Positions 1 through 9,469 of a stretch of DNA of 64,000 nucleotides are shown piece by piece; the first letter of the stretch is position 1, and every line of letters begins with the position of its first letter. The notes below the pieces were generated by a model. It was not told the origin of the DNA, did no database searches, and saw only the letters and a list, made by a program, of their open reading frames with translations. Source of the stretch: Alcaligenaceae bacterium. GTDB lineage: Bacteria > Pseudomonadota > Gammaproteobacteria > Burkholderiales > Burkholderiaceae_B. Made by a program: the position numbers and the translations under genes. The stretch is from contig JAAYGT010000063.1 in NCBI GenBank assembly GCA_012727555.1, positions 1-64,000 of the forward strand, in the 5' to 3' direction.

Positions 1-112
1 AGCCTACATTTCATCGCAGTACAAAGATATCGTGGCATTCGGTCTTCTGGTCCTCATTCTGCTTTTCCGTCCCACGGGTTTGTTGGGCAAGCCTGAAGTG
101 GAGAAAGTCTGA
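1..112 (+). CDS. livH: Branched-chain amino acid ABC transporter permease LivH, C-terminal end (partial)
   Basis: The window opens inside a gene whose last 36 codons read in frame from base 2. They give a hydrophobic helix followed by FRPTGLLGK, the usual end of LivH-type inner-membrane permeases. Its stop overlaps the livM start (TGATG, one shared base), which supports translational coupling in a livHMGF operon. LivH and LivM form the membrane channel for leucine, isoleucine, valine or related substrates. The family call rests on this short tail plus gene order; the start and most of the protein lie upstream of the window. Confidence 0.85.
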   Translation, partial: AYISSQYKDIVAFGLLVLILLFRPTGLLGKPEVEKV

Positions 113-1344
113 TGGGCAATCCTGTCGCAAGCGCTTTCATTGCCGCCATTCTGGCCGGCGTCATTATTGCGCCCGTGTTCGGCCTGCAAATCATCCGTGC
201 AGGCGCCACCACGCAATTGCAGCCCGACTGGGGCATGATCCTCATGGGTATGGGGCTGGTTTTTGTCGTCCAGTTGTTCAAGCCAGCTCTGGCCAAGGTG
301 TTCAAGCGTACATCACAGGCCAGGCCTGTCGCCATGCCGGCCATGTCGGGTCCCGTCAGGCGCGGGCTCATTGTGCTTCTCATCGGCCTGGCTCTTGTCT
401 GGCCTTTCTTTTCGGGCCGTGCCCAGGTCGATATCGCCACGCTGGTGCTCATTTACGTCATGCTGGGCCTGGGTTTGAACATTGTGGTCGGGTTTGCCGG
501 TCTGCTCGATCTCGGTTTTGTCGGTTTTTACGCTGTGGGTGCCTACACCTACGCCTTGCTGTATCACTGGGCTGGCTGGGGGTTCTGGGAAGCTTTACCG
601 CTGGCCGGCGCCATGGCCGCGCTGTTCGGCTTTTTGCTGGGTTTCCCGGTACTGCGTTTGCGCGGCGACTACCTGGCCATTGTTACCCTGGGTTTTGGTG
701 AAATCATCCGTCTGTTGCTCATCAACCTGTATCCGGTCACCGGTGGGCCCGATGGCATTTCCGGTATTCCCAAACCTACGGTCTTCGGCATGCCCATGAC
801 ACGCAGGGCACCAGCGGGTGAAACCACGTTTCACGACTTCATGGGCTGGACCTTCAACACGCAAGATGTCGTCATTTATCTTTACCTGATGGCTCTGGCA
901 CTGGCGTTGATCACCCTGTATGTGTCCAATCGCGTCATACGCATGCCCATTGGCCGTGCCTGGGAAGCCTTGCGGGAAGACGAAATCGCCTGCCGGTCCC
1001 TTGGCCTGAATCCCACCCGCATCAAGCTGTCGGCCTTTACCATGGGGGCCATGTTCGCCGGTTTTGGCGGGGCGTTCTTTGCCGCACGCCAGGGTCTGGT
1101 GAATCCGGAATCCTTCACTTTCATCGAGTCGGCGCTTATTCTGGCCATCGTTGTGCTGGGGGGTATGGGATCACAGGTCGGTGTCATTCTGGCGGCCGTG
1201 GTGCTTACCGTATTGCCCGAACTGGCCCGCGAATTCGCTGAATACCGAATGCTCATTTTTGGTCTGGTCATGGTGCTCATGATGATCTGGCGCCCGCAGG
1301 GTCTGTTACCTGTGCAACGTCCTAAAATGGAGCTGAAGCCATGA
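112..1344 (+). CDS. livM: Branched-chain amino acid ABC transporter permease LivM
   Basis: A 410-residue polytopic membrane protein that would pair with LivH as the inner-membrane channel of a HAAT-family importer. The N-terminal ~95 residues hold two extra hydrophobic segments before the core. The core carries typical LivM motifs: [13 protein letters not shown] near residue 125, [18 protein letters not shown] near 180, the ABC-contact stretch [15 protein letters not shown] near 285, and VLGGMGSQ near 345. The start is fixed by the TGATG junction with livH. The end overlaps livG by 4 bases. Substrate range within branched-chain amino acids and similar compounds cannot be read from the sequence. 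Confidence 0.95.
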   Translation: MGNPVASAFIAAILAGVIIAPVFGLQIIRAGATTQLQPDWGMILMGMGLVFVVQLFKPALAKVFKRTSQARPVAMPAMSGPVRRGLIVLLIGLALVWPFFSGRAQVDIATLVLIYVMLGLGLNIVVGFAGLLDLGFVGFYAVGAYTYALLYHWAGWGFWEALPLAGAMAALFGFLLGFPVLRLRGDYLAIVTLGFGEIIRLLLINLYPVTGGPDGISGIPKPTVFGMPMTRRAPAGETTFHDFMGWTFNTQDVVIYLYLMALALALITLYVSNRVIRMPIGRAWEALREDEIACRSLGLNPTRIKLSAFTMGAMFAGFGGAFFAARQGLVNPESFTFIESALILAIVVLGGMGSQVGVILAAVVLTVLPELAREFAEYRMLIFGLVMVLMMIWRPQGLLPVQRPKMELKP

Positions 1345-2108
1345 GCGAGGTCTTGCTTGAGGTGTCTGACCTGACCATGCGGTTTGGCGGTTTGCTGGCC
1401 GTGGATCAGGTCAAGTTCAATGTTAATAAACATGAAGTTTTTGCCATTATTGGGCCGAACGGCGCCGGCAAAACTACCGTATTCAATTGTGTGGGCGGTT
1501 TCTATAAACCCACCACGGGCCATATCGTCATGGACGGCACCGATATCAGCGGTCAGCCCAGCCATCGTATTGCCACGCAGGGTCTGGTACGCACTTTCCA
1601 GAACGTGCGCCTTTTCAAGAACCTGACCGTTCTGGAAAACCTGCTGGTTGCCCAGCACAGCCGTATTGAAACCAGTTTGCTTAAAGGCTTGTTCAAATTC
1701 CCGTCGTTCCGGCGGTCCGAACAACAGGCTCTGGCCAATGCCGCGCAATGGCTCGATTTCATGGGCCTGCGCGAATTTGCCAATCGTGAAGCGGGCAATC
1801 TGGCCTACGGGCATCAACGCCGCCTTGAAATTGCCCGCTGCATGATCACCCGGCCGCGCCTGCTCATGCTCGATGAACCGGCTGCCGGGTTGAATCCCCA
1901 GGAAAAACGCGATCTGCAACAACTGATCGACCAGCTTCGGCGTGAATACAACGTGGCAGTGCTCTTGATTGAACACGACATGAGCCTGGTCATGGGGGTT
2001 TCAGACCGCATCATGGTCATGGAGCACGGGCGTCCCATTGTCACCGGGTTGCCCGAACAAGTGCGTAACGATCCCAGAGTGATCAAAGCTTATCTGGGGG
2101 AAGACTGA
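1341..2108 (+). CDS. livG: Branched-chain amino acid ABC transporter ATP-binding protein LivG
   Basis: One of two cytoplasmic ATPases of the importer, 255 residues as usual for LivG. Walker A is GPNGAGKTT near residue 38. The LivG-type signature is [11 protein letters not shown] (family usually [11 protein letters not shown]) near 156. Walker B is [13 protein letters not shown], and the switch region is [12 protein letters not shown]. It overlaps livM by 4 bp (ATGA) and livF follows after 1 bp, so the genes are very likely cotranscribed and translationally coupled. Confidence 0.96.
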   Translation: MSEVLLEVSDLTMRFGGLLAVDQVKFNVNKHEVFAIIGPNGAGKTTVFNCVGGFYKPTTGHIVMDGTDISGQPSHRIATQGLVRTFQNVRLFKNLTVLENLLVAQHSRIETSLLKGLFKFPSFRRSEQQALANAAQWLDFMGLREFANREAGNLAYGHQRRLEIARCMITRPRLLMLDEPAAGLNPQEKRDLQQLIDQLRREYNVAVLLIEHDMSLVMGVSDRIMVMEHGRPIVTGLPEQVRNDPRVIKAYLGED

Positions 2109-2109
2109 C

Positions 2110-2811
2110 ATGCTCAGCCTCAAGAATGTTGATACCCATTACGGTGCCATTCAGGCACTGAACGATGTCTCCGTCGACGTGAATCAGGGTGAAATCGTCA
2201 CCCTGATCGGCGCCAACGGTGCCGGAAAAACCACCTTGCTCATGACCGTGTGCGGTTCGCCACGGGCAACCCGTGGCACCATCACTTTTCAGAACGAAGA
2301 CATCACCCGCCTTGACACCCACACCATCATGCGGCGTGGCATTGCCATTTCGCCCGAAGGCCGCCGCGTTTTTTCCGACCTCACCGTTGATGAAAACCTG
2401 AAAATGGGCGGGTTCTTTTTGTCATCGAACGCGATGGCCGAAGGCCTGGATCACGTTTATACCCTGTTTCCCCGCTTGCGGGAACGATTCAACCAGCGTG
2501 CCGGCACCATGTCGGGGGGGGAACAGCAAATGCTGGCGATCGGTCGTGCGCTCATGACCCGACCCCGCCTGCTGCTGCTCGACGAACCCACGCTAGGCCT
2601 GGCCCCGCTCATCATTGCCCAGATCTTCGACATTATCAGAACCATCCGCGAGGAAGGTGTTACCGTGTTTCTGGTCGAACAAAATGCCAACAAGGCGCTC
2701 CAGCTGGCCGATCGTGGCTACGTTCTTGAAAACGGCCGCGTCGTGCTGGCCGACACCGGCGCCAACCTGTTGTCCAACGACGATGTTCGCAAGGCCTACC
2801 TGGGCGGCTGA
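2110..2811 (+). CDS. livF: Branched-chain amino acid ABC transporter ATP-binding protein LivF
   Basis: Second ATPase of the importer, 233 residues. It shows Walker A GANGAGKTT, signature SGGEQQMLAIGRAL, Walker B LLLLDEPTLGLAP and the LivF-specific FLVEQNANKAL segment. It is the last of the contiguous liv genes. No periplasmic binding protein (LivJ/LivK) is seen downstream, so that gene must lie upstream of the window or elsewhere. The 35-bp gap to the next gene holds a small GC-rich inverted repeat (GGCCTTCCGGGCC) without a convincing T-tract, so read-through into the glycerate genes is possible. Confidence 0.96.
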   Translation: MLSLKNVDTHYGAIQALNDVSVDVNQGEIVTLIGANGAGKTTLLMTVCGSPRATRGTITFQNEDITRLDTHTIMRRGIAISPEGRRVFSDLTVDENLKMGGFFLSSNAMAEGLDHVYTLFPRLRERFNQRAGTMSGGEQQMLAIGRALMTRPRLLLLDEPTLGLAPLIIAQIFDIIRTIREEGVTVFLVEQNANKALQLADRGYVLENGRVVLADTGANLLSNDDVRKAYLGG

Positions 2812-2846
2812 CACTCCGGCCTTCCGGGCCTTGAAAAGGAAAAAAC

Positions 2847-3815
2847 ATGGCAACCCACCGACCGCACGTGGTGTTTCTTGATCGTGACACCCTTTCCCCC
2901 GAAACGGTGCTCAAGACCCTTGACTTTGATCACACACTGGTTATCCACGACAGAACAGCGCCCGATCAGGTGGCCGAACGCATTGCTCATGCCAACATTG
3001 TGATCACCAACAAGGTGCCGGTCCGTGAGCCGGCTTTGCTGCATGCACCCCGGTTAAAGTTGATTGCCGTGGCAGCCACCGGTACCGATGTCATCGATCT
3101 GCCCGCTTGCCGTGCCCGTGGCATTGTGGTGTCAAACATCCGCAACTATGCCGTTCACACGGTGCCTGAGCACGTTTTTGCCCTGATCTTTGCCTTGCGT
3201 CGCAGCATTGTGCCTTACCGTGAATCGGTTAAAGCCGGTCGTTGGGCACAGTCCGGCCAATTCTGTTACTTCGATTACCCCATCAAGGATCTTGCCGGAT
3301 CCACACTGGGTATCATCGGTGAAGGGGTGCTGGGCCAGGCCGTGGCCCGCATGGGTGCGGCTTTGGGCATGCGCGTGCTATTTGCAGGGCGCAAGGGGCA
3401 TGCCGCACCGGGCCGGTTGTATACCGCTTTCGACCAGGTGCTTGAAACCAGCGACATCATTTCCTTGCACTGTCCGCTGAACGACAGCACCCGCAATCTC
3501 ATCGACACTCCCGAATTCCAACGCATGAAGCGCCAGCCTTTGCTGATCAACACCGCACGTGGCGGGTTGGTTAATGAATCGGCGCTGGCAAAGGCGATCA
3601 AGTCAGGGCAGATTTCGGGTGCCGGTTTCGATGTCACCCTGCCTGAGCCGCCGCCCGACAACCACCCCTTGATCGAGCTGCTTGAATACCCCAATTTCAT
3701 ACTGACTCCCCACGTTGCCTGGGCCAGTCGCGAGGCCATTCAGTCTTTGGCCGACCAGCTCATTGACATCATCAATGCGTTCCAGAAAGGTGAGCCTCGT
3801 AACGTGGTTTCCTGA
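2847..3815 (+). CDS. D-2-hydroxyacid dehydrogenase, probable hydroxypyruvate reductase / glycerate dehydrogenase
   Basis: A 322-residue protein of the D-isomer 2-hydroxyacid dehydrogenase family, predicted to reduce hydroxypyruvate (or glyoxylate) to D-glycerate with NAD(P)H. The Rossmann motif is GIIGEGVLG near residue 155. The catalytic Arg lies in INTARGG near 235, and the catalytic His in LTPHVAW near 295 with an acidic partner in the LPEPPPD segment. The start ATG has AAAAGGAAAA upstream. The next gene is a glycerate kinase, which strongly favours hydroxypyruvate or tartronate semialdehyde metabolism over lactate or phosphoglycerate chemistry. The exact substrate is inferred. Confidence 0.88.
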   Translation: MATHRPHVVFLDRDTLSPETVLKTLDFDHTLVIHDRTAPDQVAERIAHANIVITNKVPVREPALLHAPRLKLIAVAATGTDVIDLPACRARGIVVSNIRNYAVHTVPEHVFALIFALRRSIVPYRESVKAGRWAQSGQFCYFDYPIKDLAGSTLGIIGEGVLGQAVARMGAALGMRVLFAGRKGHAAPGRLYTAFDQVLETSDIISLHCPLNDSTRNLIDTPEFQRMKRQPLLINTARGGLVNESALAKAIKSGQISGAGFDVTLPEPPPDNHPLIELLEYPNFILTPHVAWASREAIQSLADQLIDIINAFQKGEPRNVVS

Positions 3816-3833
3816 ATCGCAACGGGTACGCTC

Positions 3834-4979
3834 ATGCGCATTGTCATTGCACCGGACTCCTTCAAGGAATCACTCAGCGCCGCTCAGGTGGCTCAGGCCA
3901 TTGCACGGGGGGTGCTGAATGTCCTTCCCGATGCCGATGTGCGTTGTGTCCCCATGGCCGATGGCGGCGAAGGTTCGCTGGATGCGATTCTGGCTGCAAC
4001 AGACGGTCAGCGTTGTCAGGCACGTGTTCACGATGCCAATGGTCACCACTGTCTGGCCGACTGGGGTCTGCTCGACGACCATACGGCTTTCATTGAAATG
4101 GCAACTGCCGCCGGTCTCGAACGTATTCCGGTGCCTGCCCGCGATCCGCGCAGTGCCACGTCTTTTGGTGTCGGTGAACTGATTATTCAGGCGCTCGATG
4201 CCGGTGCGCGCACCATTGTGCTGGGTCTGGGGGGCAGTGCCACCAACGATGCCGGGGCTGGCCTTTTTCAGGCATTGGGCGGGCGTTTGCTCGATGCCGG
4301 CAACCGCGAGCTTGCTCCGGGGGGGGCTGCGCTGATCCACCTTCAAGGCCTCGATACGTCGTGCCTCGATGCCCGCCTGGGTGGCGTGCAGTTCAAGATC
4401 GCGGTCGATGTCTCCAATCCCTTGTGTGGTCCGCACGGTGCCTCCCATATTTTCGGCCCCCAGAAAGGCGCCTCACCCGAGATTGTGCAGGAACTGGATA
4501 CCGCATTAGGCCATTTTGCCGATGTCATTGCCCGGCATACCGGGCACGACTTCAGAAATATGCCGGGTATGGGGGCGGCCGGCGGTCTGGCACTGCCTGT
4601 CCGAAGTTTCATGCAGGCCGTTTTCCAGCCTGGGGTTGAACTGATTGCCGGCATTTCGGGTCTCGACGCCCATATCCAGCATGCCGATCTGGTCATCACA
4701 GGGGAAGGGCGCATGGATGCCCAGACGCTTTCCGGTAAAACGCCGGTGGGTGTGGCACGTATCGCGCGCAAACACAACGTGCCGGTTCTGGCCCTGGCAG
4801 GCTCTTTGGGTACCGGATACCAGGCGCTGTATGCTGCAGGCATCGATGCGGCCTTCAGTCTGGCGCCGGGGCCGGTTACCCTGGAGCATGCCATGGCAAA
4901 TGCAGCCATGTACCTTGAACACCGAACCACCGATTGCATACGGCTCTGGTTATTGGGGCATCGCCGGGGCAACATGTAG
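3834..4979 (+). CDS. Glycerate kinase (GlxK/GarK type)
   Basis: A 381-residue class I glycerate 2-kinase that would phosphorylate D-glycerate to 2-phosphoglycerate, feeding glycolysis. The N-terminus MRIVIAPDSFKESLSA is diagnostic, followed by PMADGGEGSLDA near residue 40, the glycine-rich LGLGGSATNDAG near 130, and VITGEGRMDAQT near 285. It lies 18 bp after the hydroxypyruvate reductase gene, so the two enzymes act in sequence. Its 3' end overlaps the convergent LysR gene by 30 bp. GlxK and GarK cannot be told apart by inspection, so no symbol is given. Confidence 0.93.
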   Translation: MRIVIAPDSFKESLSAAQVAQAIARGVLNVLPDADVRCVPMADGGEGSLDAILAATDGQRCQARVHDANGHHCLADWGLLDDHTAFIEMATAAGLERIPVPARDPRSATSFGVGELIIQALDAGARTIVLGLGGSATNDAGAGLFQALGGRLLDAGNRELAPGGAALIHLQGLDTSCLDARLGGVQFKIAVDVSNPLCGPHGASHIFGPQKGASPEIVQELDTALGHFADVIARHTGHDFRNMPGMGAAGGLALPVRSFMQAVFQPGVELIAGISGLDAHIQHADLVITGEGRMDAQTLSGKTPVGVARIARKHNVPVLALAGSLGTGYQALYAAGIDAAFSLAPGPVTLEHAMANAAMYLEHRTTDCIRLWLLGHRRGNM

Positions 4980-5885
4980 CCGCAAGTGATCCACCAGAAC
5001 CCTGACGGCCCGGGGCAGGTAGGCACTGAAGGGGCGTATTGCATAAATACCATCACCAAATACACCAACCGGGTCCCAGTCAGGCATCAGGCGTACCAGT
5101 TCGCCACGCGCTATCCAGTCATTGGCACTGAAGTCGGGCAGCATCGCAATGCCCAGATGCTGCAGCACCAGTTCCCTGAGTGCTTCGCTGTTGTTCGCAC
5201 TGAATCCGCCTCGTATCGCCACGCTGCGGCGTTCGTTTGCATCGGTATGCCGGGTGAAGCTCCAGACAGGCGAACTGCCTGAACGTAAATAGAACAGACA
5301 GTTATGCTGTGCAAGCGACTCTGGATGCCTGGGGTGGCCCTGTTGGGCCAGATAATGCGGCGTGGCCACCAGCCAGGTGCGTGTGGTGCGCAAACGCCAG
5401 GCCACGTAGTTGTCGGGAACGGCATGGGTGTGACGAATGGCCAGATCAAAACCTTCCTGGGCCAGTGAGCTCAAGTGATCCGACAACTCCAGTTCGATAC
5501 GCACTTTCGGGTACTGTTTCAGAAACTGACCCAAAACCGGCAGTATTTCCTGGCGTCCCAGCGCCACGGGTGCCGTCATGCGCAGGATGCCTTGCGGTAC
5601 GCTGGCCAGGTCGCGCACACTGTCAAAACCTTCTTCAATGCGCGTGAAGGCCGGCTGAGTGGTGCGCACCATGGCCAGACCGGCTTCGGTCAGTCGAACG
5701 CTGCGGGTGGTGCGCTGCACCAGTGTAATGCCTGAGCGTTGTTCAAGTTCGCTGATGCGTTGGCTGACAGCCGCTTTGCTGACACCAAGGCGTCGTGCGG
5801 CCGCCGTGTAGCTGCCGGTATCGTGCAGTACGCACAACCAGTAAATATGCGACCAGGCCGTTTCGCTGATTGCAGGTGATGTCAT
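4950..5885 (-). CDS. LysR-family transcriptional regulator, divergent from mmsA
   Basis: A LysR-type regulator with the N-terminal winged helix-turn-helix (YTAAARRLGVSKAAVSQRISELE near residues 25-45) and a periplasmic-binding-like effector domain (RMTAPVALGR near 95, SNNSEALRELVLQHLGIAMLP near 220). The frame extends 50 codons upstream, but the ATG at 5885 is preferred: AAGGAA lies 8 nt upstream, and the resulting 311 residues match the family. It is divergent from mmsA, with a perfect 22-bp palindrome between them. By the usual LysR arrangement it controls mmsA and itself. The inducer is unknown; a valine or methylmalonate-semialdehyde metabolite is a guess from context. Confidence 0.93.
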   Translation of the reverse strand: MTSPAISETAWSHIYWLCVLHDTGSYTAAARRLGVSKAAVSQRISELEQRSGITLVQRTTRSVRLTEAGLAMVRTTQPAFTRIEEGFDSVRDLASVPQGILRMTAPVALGRQEILPVLGQFLKQYPKVRIELELSDHLSSLAQEGFDLAIRHTHAVPDNYVAWRLRTTRTWLVATPHYLAQQGHPRHPESLAQHNCLFYLRSGSSPVWSFTRHTDANERRSVAIRGGFSANNSEALRELVLQHLGIAMLPDFSANDWIARGELVRLMPDWDPVGVFGDGIYAIRPFSAYLPRAVRVLVDHLRLHVAPAMPQ

Positions 5886-5951
5886 TGGGTATTTCCTTGG
5901 TGTCGAAGCCATGCTCTGGCCAGAGTGGCCGGCACAGCAATGGCGTCTTTT

Positions 5952-5973
5952 ATTGTTCATTATCATGAACAAT
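5952..5973. promoter_or_regulatory. Perfect palindrome, likely LysR operator
   Basis: The sequence ATTGTTCAT-TATC-ATGAACAAT has 9-bp perfect arms around a 4-bp spacer. It sits in the 170-bp gap between the LysR gene and mmsA, about 20 bp upstream of the putative mmsA -35 element. Position and symmetry fit a LysR recognition site (dyad with T-N11-A geometry). Binding by this particular LysR is inferred. Confidence 0.7.
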
Positions 5974-5991
5974 GTGTCCAGTTTACTGATC

Positions 5992-6020
5992 TTGTTCGAG
6001 GCAGTACGGCTACCTATACT
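5992..6020 (+). promoter_or_regulatory. Putative sigma70 promoter of mmsA
   Basis: TTGTTC and TATACT are separated by 17 bp. The -10 matches consensus at 5 of 6 positions and the -35 is weak, as expected for an activator-dependent promoter lying just downstream of the palindrome at 5952-5973. An untranslated leader of about 30 nt ends in CAGGAG before the mmsA ATG at 6056. Confidence 0.5.
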
Positions 6021-6055
6021 GAAAACACTATACACAGTGCTCCAGGAGCCCCCTC

Positions 6056-7594
6056 ATGTCGAACCCGACCTCAACGCTTGCGCCTCAACCGCCTTACACC
6101 AGTACGGCCGATATCGTCAATTACATCAATGGCCAGGAAGTGGCAGGCAGTAGCGGCAAAAAACAGGGGGTCTACAACCCATCCACGGGGCAAGTTACCC
6201 GTCATGTGGTGCTGTCCACCCCAGACGATGTGCAAAATGCGGTTGTTGCCGCACGTGCAGCGTCTGTGGCCTGGGGTGAAACCCCGCCCATCCGCCGGGC
6301 CCGGATCATGAACCGCTTCCTGCAACTCATGAACGAGCATACCGATGAACTGGCTGCCCTGATCACAGCCGAGCACGGTAAAGTATTCACCGATGCCCAG
6401 GGTGAGGTGCAGCGCGGTATCGACATCATCGAATTCGCCTGCGGTATTCCGCAGTTGCTCAAGGGTGACTACACCGATCAGGTCTCCACGGGCATCGACA
6501 ACTGGACAATGCGTCAGCCTTTGGGTGTAGTTGCTGGAATCACACCGTTCAATTTTCCGTGCATGGTACCGTGCTGGATGTTTCCCATGGCGATCGCTGC
6601 CGGCAACGCTTTCATCCTGAAGCCCAGCGAGCGTGATCCCGGCGCATCGCTTTTCATGGCCAGGTTGCTCAAGCAGGCCGGTTTGCCCGATGGCGTGTTC
6701 AATGTGATCCAGGGCGACAAGGTCGTGGTTGATGCCTTGATCGAACACCCTGAAGTGGCTGCGCTGAGCTTTGTGGGTTCAACGCCCATTGCACACTACA
6801 TTTACGAACGTGGCGCCCATTTTGGCAAGCGCGTGCAGGCATTGGGCGGGGCAAAGAACCACATGGTCATCATGCCGGATGCCGATATTGCCCGTACGGT
6901 GGATGCTCTGGTAGGTGCCGCCTACGGATCGGCCGGCGAGCGCTGCATGGCCATTTCCGTGGCCGTCATGGTGGGCGATATCGGCGCTCGAATCATGCCT
7001 GCACTGATTGAACGCACCCGTACCCTGAAGGTCAAGGATGGCATGTACCTTGATGCCGAAATGGGGCCGGTAATCACACCTGAAGCACGAGAACGTATTG
7101 CCGCCTATATTCAAAGCGGTGTGGAGCAGGGGGCCGAACTGCTGGTCGATGGACGCAATTTCACCGTTGAAGGTTTCGAGCAGGGTTTCTATCTGGGTGG
7201 CACCTTGTTCGACAAGGTCACCCCCGACATGCGCATTTATCAGGAAGAGATCTTTGGCCCCGTGCTGGTGTGCGTGCACGTGAATTCACTGGACGAAGCC
7301 ATTGATCTTGTGAATCGCCATGAATATGGCAATGGCGTGTCTTGTTTCACCAGCGATGGCCATACGGCGCGCGAGTTCACCCGGCGTATTCAGGTGGGCA
7401 TGGTGGGTGTGAATGTACCCATTCCGGTGCCCATGTCATGGCACGGTTTCGGGGGCTGGAAACGCAGTCTGTTCGGCGACATGCATGCGTATGGCGAAGA
7501 AGGTGTCCGGTTCTATACCAAGCAGAAATCCATCATGCAGCGCTGGCCCGAGAACATTACCAAAGGCAATGATTTCATCATGCCCACGGCCTGA
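6056..7594 (+). CDS. mmsA: CoA-acylating methylmalonate-semialdehyde dehydrogenase MmsA
   Basis: A 512-residue aldehyde dehydrogenase predicted to convert methylmalonate semialdehyde (and malonate semialdehyde) to propionyl-CoA (acetyl-CoA) with NAD+ and CoA, the last steps of valine breakdown. Family markers are [12 protein letters not shown] near residue 160, [10 protein letters not shown] near 185, FVGSTP near 240, and the catalytic cysteine in GSAGERCMA near 295. The start has a good ribosome-binding site (CAGGAG). A strong terminator follows, so it appears monocistronic under the LysR gene. The other valine genes (mmsB, hydrolase, acyl-CoA dehydrogenase) lie about 46 kb away in this window. 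Confidence 0.94.
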   Translation: MSNPTSTLAPQPPYTSTADIVNYINGQEVAGSSGKKQGVYNPSTGQVTRHVVLSTPDDVQNAVVAARAASVAWGETPPIRRARIMNRFLQLMNEHTDELAALITAEHGKVFTDAQGEVQRGIDIIEFACGIPQLLKGDYTDQVSTGIDNWTMRQPLGVVAGITPFNFPCMVPCWMFPMAIAAGNAFILKPSERDPGASLFMARLLKQAGLPDGVFNVIQGDKVVVDALIEHPEVAALSFVGSTPIAHYIYERGAHFGKRVQALGGAKNHMVIMPDADIARTVDALVGAAYGSAGERCMAISVAVMVGDIGARIMPALIERTRTLKVKDGMYLDAEMGPVITPEARERIAAYIQSGVEQGAELLVDGRNFTVEGFEQGFYLGGTLFDKVTPDMRIYQEEIFGPVLVCVHVNSLDEAIDLVNRHEYGNGVSCFTSDGHTAREFTRRIQVGMVGVNVPIPVPMSWHGFGGWKRSLFGDMHAYGEEGVRFYTKQKSIMQRWPENITKGNDFIMPTA

Positions 7595-7612
7595 TTTGTA
7601 GTAGTATTCATG

Positions 7613-7645
7613 GGCGGGTCGCGTTGTGCGGCCCGCCTTGCTTTT
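7613..7645 (+). terminator. Rho-independent terminator after mmsA
   Basis: A 10-bp stem GGCGGGTCGC / GCGGCCCGCC (one G-T wobble) with a 5-nt loop GTTGT, followed by TTGCTTTTT. It lies 19 bp after the mmsA stop and separates it from the epd-like gene. Confidence 0.8.
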
Positions 7646-7665
7646 TGTGGATCGGGTTGTGTGTC

Positions 7666-8703
7666 ATGAAGCCTGCTGTTCGTATTGCCATCAATGGTTA
7701 TGGCCGCATTGGCCGATGTGTACTCAGGGCGTTGCATGAACGCACTCTTGATGGTGAGCATTTTCAGGTTGTGTTGATCAACGAACCGGCCGATCTCGAT
7801 ACCGTCACCTACCTCACGCGGTTTGACTCTACCCATGGCCCGTTTCCTGGTCAGGTTGAATCCCACCGTTGCGGGTTGCGTATCAATGACCAACTGATCA
7901 CCGTCACGCACAGCAAGAACCCCGAACACGTGCCATGGGCCGATCATGCAATTGATATGGTGCTGGAATGCTCGGGTGCATTCAATACCCGTACTGAACT
8001 GCAACGCTTCGTTCAGGCAGGCTGCCCGCGCGTTTTGGTGTCGCAACCGTGCAAAAGTGCAGCTGATGTCGATTTCACCCTGGTTTGTGGTGTGAATGAT
8101 CACGAACTTTCAGGCAGGCATGTGCTGGTTTCCAATGCGTCGTGCACCACCAATGCCACCGTGCCCTTGCTGGCCCACTTGCACGAACACTATGGTCTGT
8201 CGGCCGTTTTTCTGACCACACTGCATTCAGTCATGAATGACCAGCCCATGATCGATGGCTACCATCATGCCGATCTGCGGCGAACCCGTTCAGCCATGCA
8301 ATCGATCATTCCCGTTTCAACGGGGCTGGCTCAAGGGATCGAGCGTTTGCTGCCTGCCCTGGCTGGCCGCGTTCAGGCCAAGGCCATCCGTGTACCCATT
8401 CTGAATGTTTCAGCCATCGACATCATGCTGCGCTTGGAACGATCAGCCGACACAAACGCGCTGAATGCCTGCATGAAGGCATTTGCGGCATCCAGTGGCG
8501 GGCTGGTGGCCTGGTCGAACCAGCCTCATGCTTCCATCGATTTCAATCATGACCCGCATTCAGCCATTATTGATGCCAGCCAAACCTGTGTCGACAGCAA
8601 CGGCCTGGCCAATGTCTTCGTATGGTTCGATAACGAGTGGGGATTTGCCAACCGCATGATCGACGCCGTGCAGGCCTGGTGGCCACGGTGTGCACAACCA
8701 TGA
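7666..8703 (+). CDS. epd: Erythrose-4-phosphate dehydrogenase-like protein (GAPDH family)
   Basis: A 345-residue GAPDH-fold dehydrogenase. It has the NAD-binding INGYGRIGR at the N-terminus, the catalytic cysteine in SNASCTTN near residue 155, and long stretches matching Epd rather than Gap: DLRRTRSAMQSIIPV, DFNHDPHSAIID and DNEWGFANRM. Epd oxidises erythrose 4-phosphate to 4-phosphoerythronate for pyridoxal phosphate synthesis; some family members act as GAPDH. The ATG at 7666 was chosen over an upstream in-frame GTG-like extension because the conserved domain begins there. It stands alone after the mmsA terminator, without the pgk or fba neighbours seen elsewhere, so the specificity is tentative. 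Confidence 0.8.
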   Translation: MKPAVRIAINGYGRIGRCVLRALHERTLDGEHFQVVLINEPADLDTVTYLTRFDSTHGPFPGQVESHRCGLRINDQLITVTHSKNPEHVPWADHAIDMVLECSGAFNTRTELQRFVQAGCPRVLVSQPCKSAADVDFTLVCGVNDHELSGRHVLVSNASCTTNATVPLLAHLHEHYGLSAVFLTTLHSVMNDQPMIDGYHHADLRRTRSAMQSIIPVSTGLAQGIERLLPALAGRVQAKAIRVPILNVSAIDIMLRLERSADTNALNACMKAFAASSGGLVAWSNQPHASIDFNHDPHSAIIDASQTCVDSNGLANVFVWFDNEWGFANRMIDAVQAWWPRCAQP

Positions 8704-8827
8704 TTCAAAAAACGGCGCGTGCAAACTGAATTGACACGTGCCGTGTGGTGCGCTTTCAGCGGGGTTCCGTGGGGCAGAAAGGTGCAGGCGTTCCTGATCA
8801 CCCACAGAACCTGGAACCGGCTGTTGG

Positions 8828-9253
8828 TTATTTGACCAGCGTGACCGGGATGTCGACCAGACTGAGCACTTTGGTGGTGACCGAGCCAAGCACGACACTT
8901 GAAATGGAGCCCAGGCCACGCGTACCCATGAAAATGTGGTCACACTGGTGCTTCTTGGCGTAGTCGGCAATTGTCGGGCCAATTTGCCCGACAAGAATTT
9001 CTTCGGTGTAGGGTACCCCTGCCTGATCAAGCAGTGCCTTGGCGGGCAACAGGGCGGCACGACCTTCGTCTTCGTAATAGCCCCTGATGGCTTCAGGCGA
9101 GAAAAAACTTTTCACGTTACCCGACGCAATGGGCAACTGCACGGTAACCAGATGCATCGTGGCAGAACCGCTGGCCTTGAAACTGTCAATGGCCATTTTG
9201 ATGGCGCGCAAAGAGTTGTCGGATCCATCGACCGGAACAAGAATGGTTTTCAT
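8828..9253 (-). CDS. Universal stress protein, single UspA domain, ATP-binding type
   Basis: A 141-residue UspA-fold protein. It starts MKTILVPVDGSDNS and ends with GTRGLGSISSVVLGSVTTKVL, which fits the G2xG9xG(S/T) ATP-binding pattern. The frame is open far upstream, but the ATG at 9253 with GAGGT just upstream gives the standard family length. It opens a block of stress and redox genes (cytochrome c, Hsp20, second Usp, Fnr-like regulator). Such proteins typically respond to oxygen or energy limitation; the exact role here is unknown. Confidence 0.92.
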   Translation of the reverse strand: MKTILVPVDGSDNSLRAIKMAIDSFKASGSATMHLVTVQLPIASGNVKSFFSPEAIRGYYEDEGRAALLPAKALLDQAGVPYTEEILVGQIGPTIADYAKKHQCDHIFMGTRGLGSISSVVLGSVTTKVLSLVDIPVTLVK

Positions 9254-9469
9254 GCATACCTCGGAAGTAAGACAATGTTGATTGTTTCGGGTCAAGTATA
9301 ACGTGTCGTGGCCATTTGTTTTCGAATGCCGTGTCCATGGGCTTGAACCGTGCAGACCGCCCCGCTGATTGAGGCTGCGCAAAAGCACACCCCAAGGATC
9401 ATGACATAATTGGCGCATAAGTTTTGTCGCATGACAATCCGTCGGTTTACTCATACAGGAAGCTTCACC

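Noticed and set aside
882..1976. A 364-codon open frame antisense to livM and livG
   Set aside because: It lies fully opposite two well-supported genes, shows no family motif and follows the codon shadow expected in G+C-rich DNA.
4986..5735. Open frames antisense to the LysR gene
   Set aside because: No motifs, and the LysR domain on the other strand is complete and convincing.
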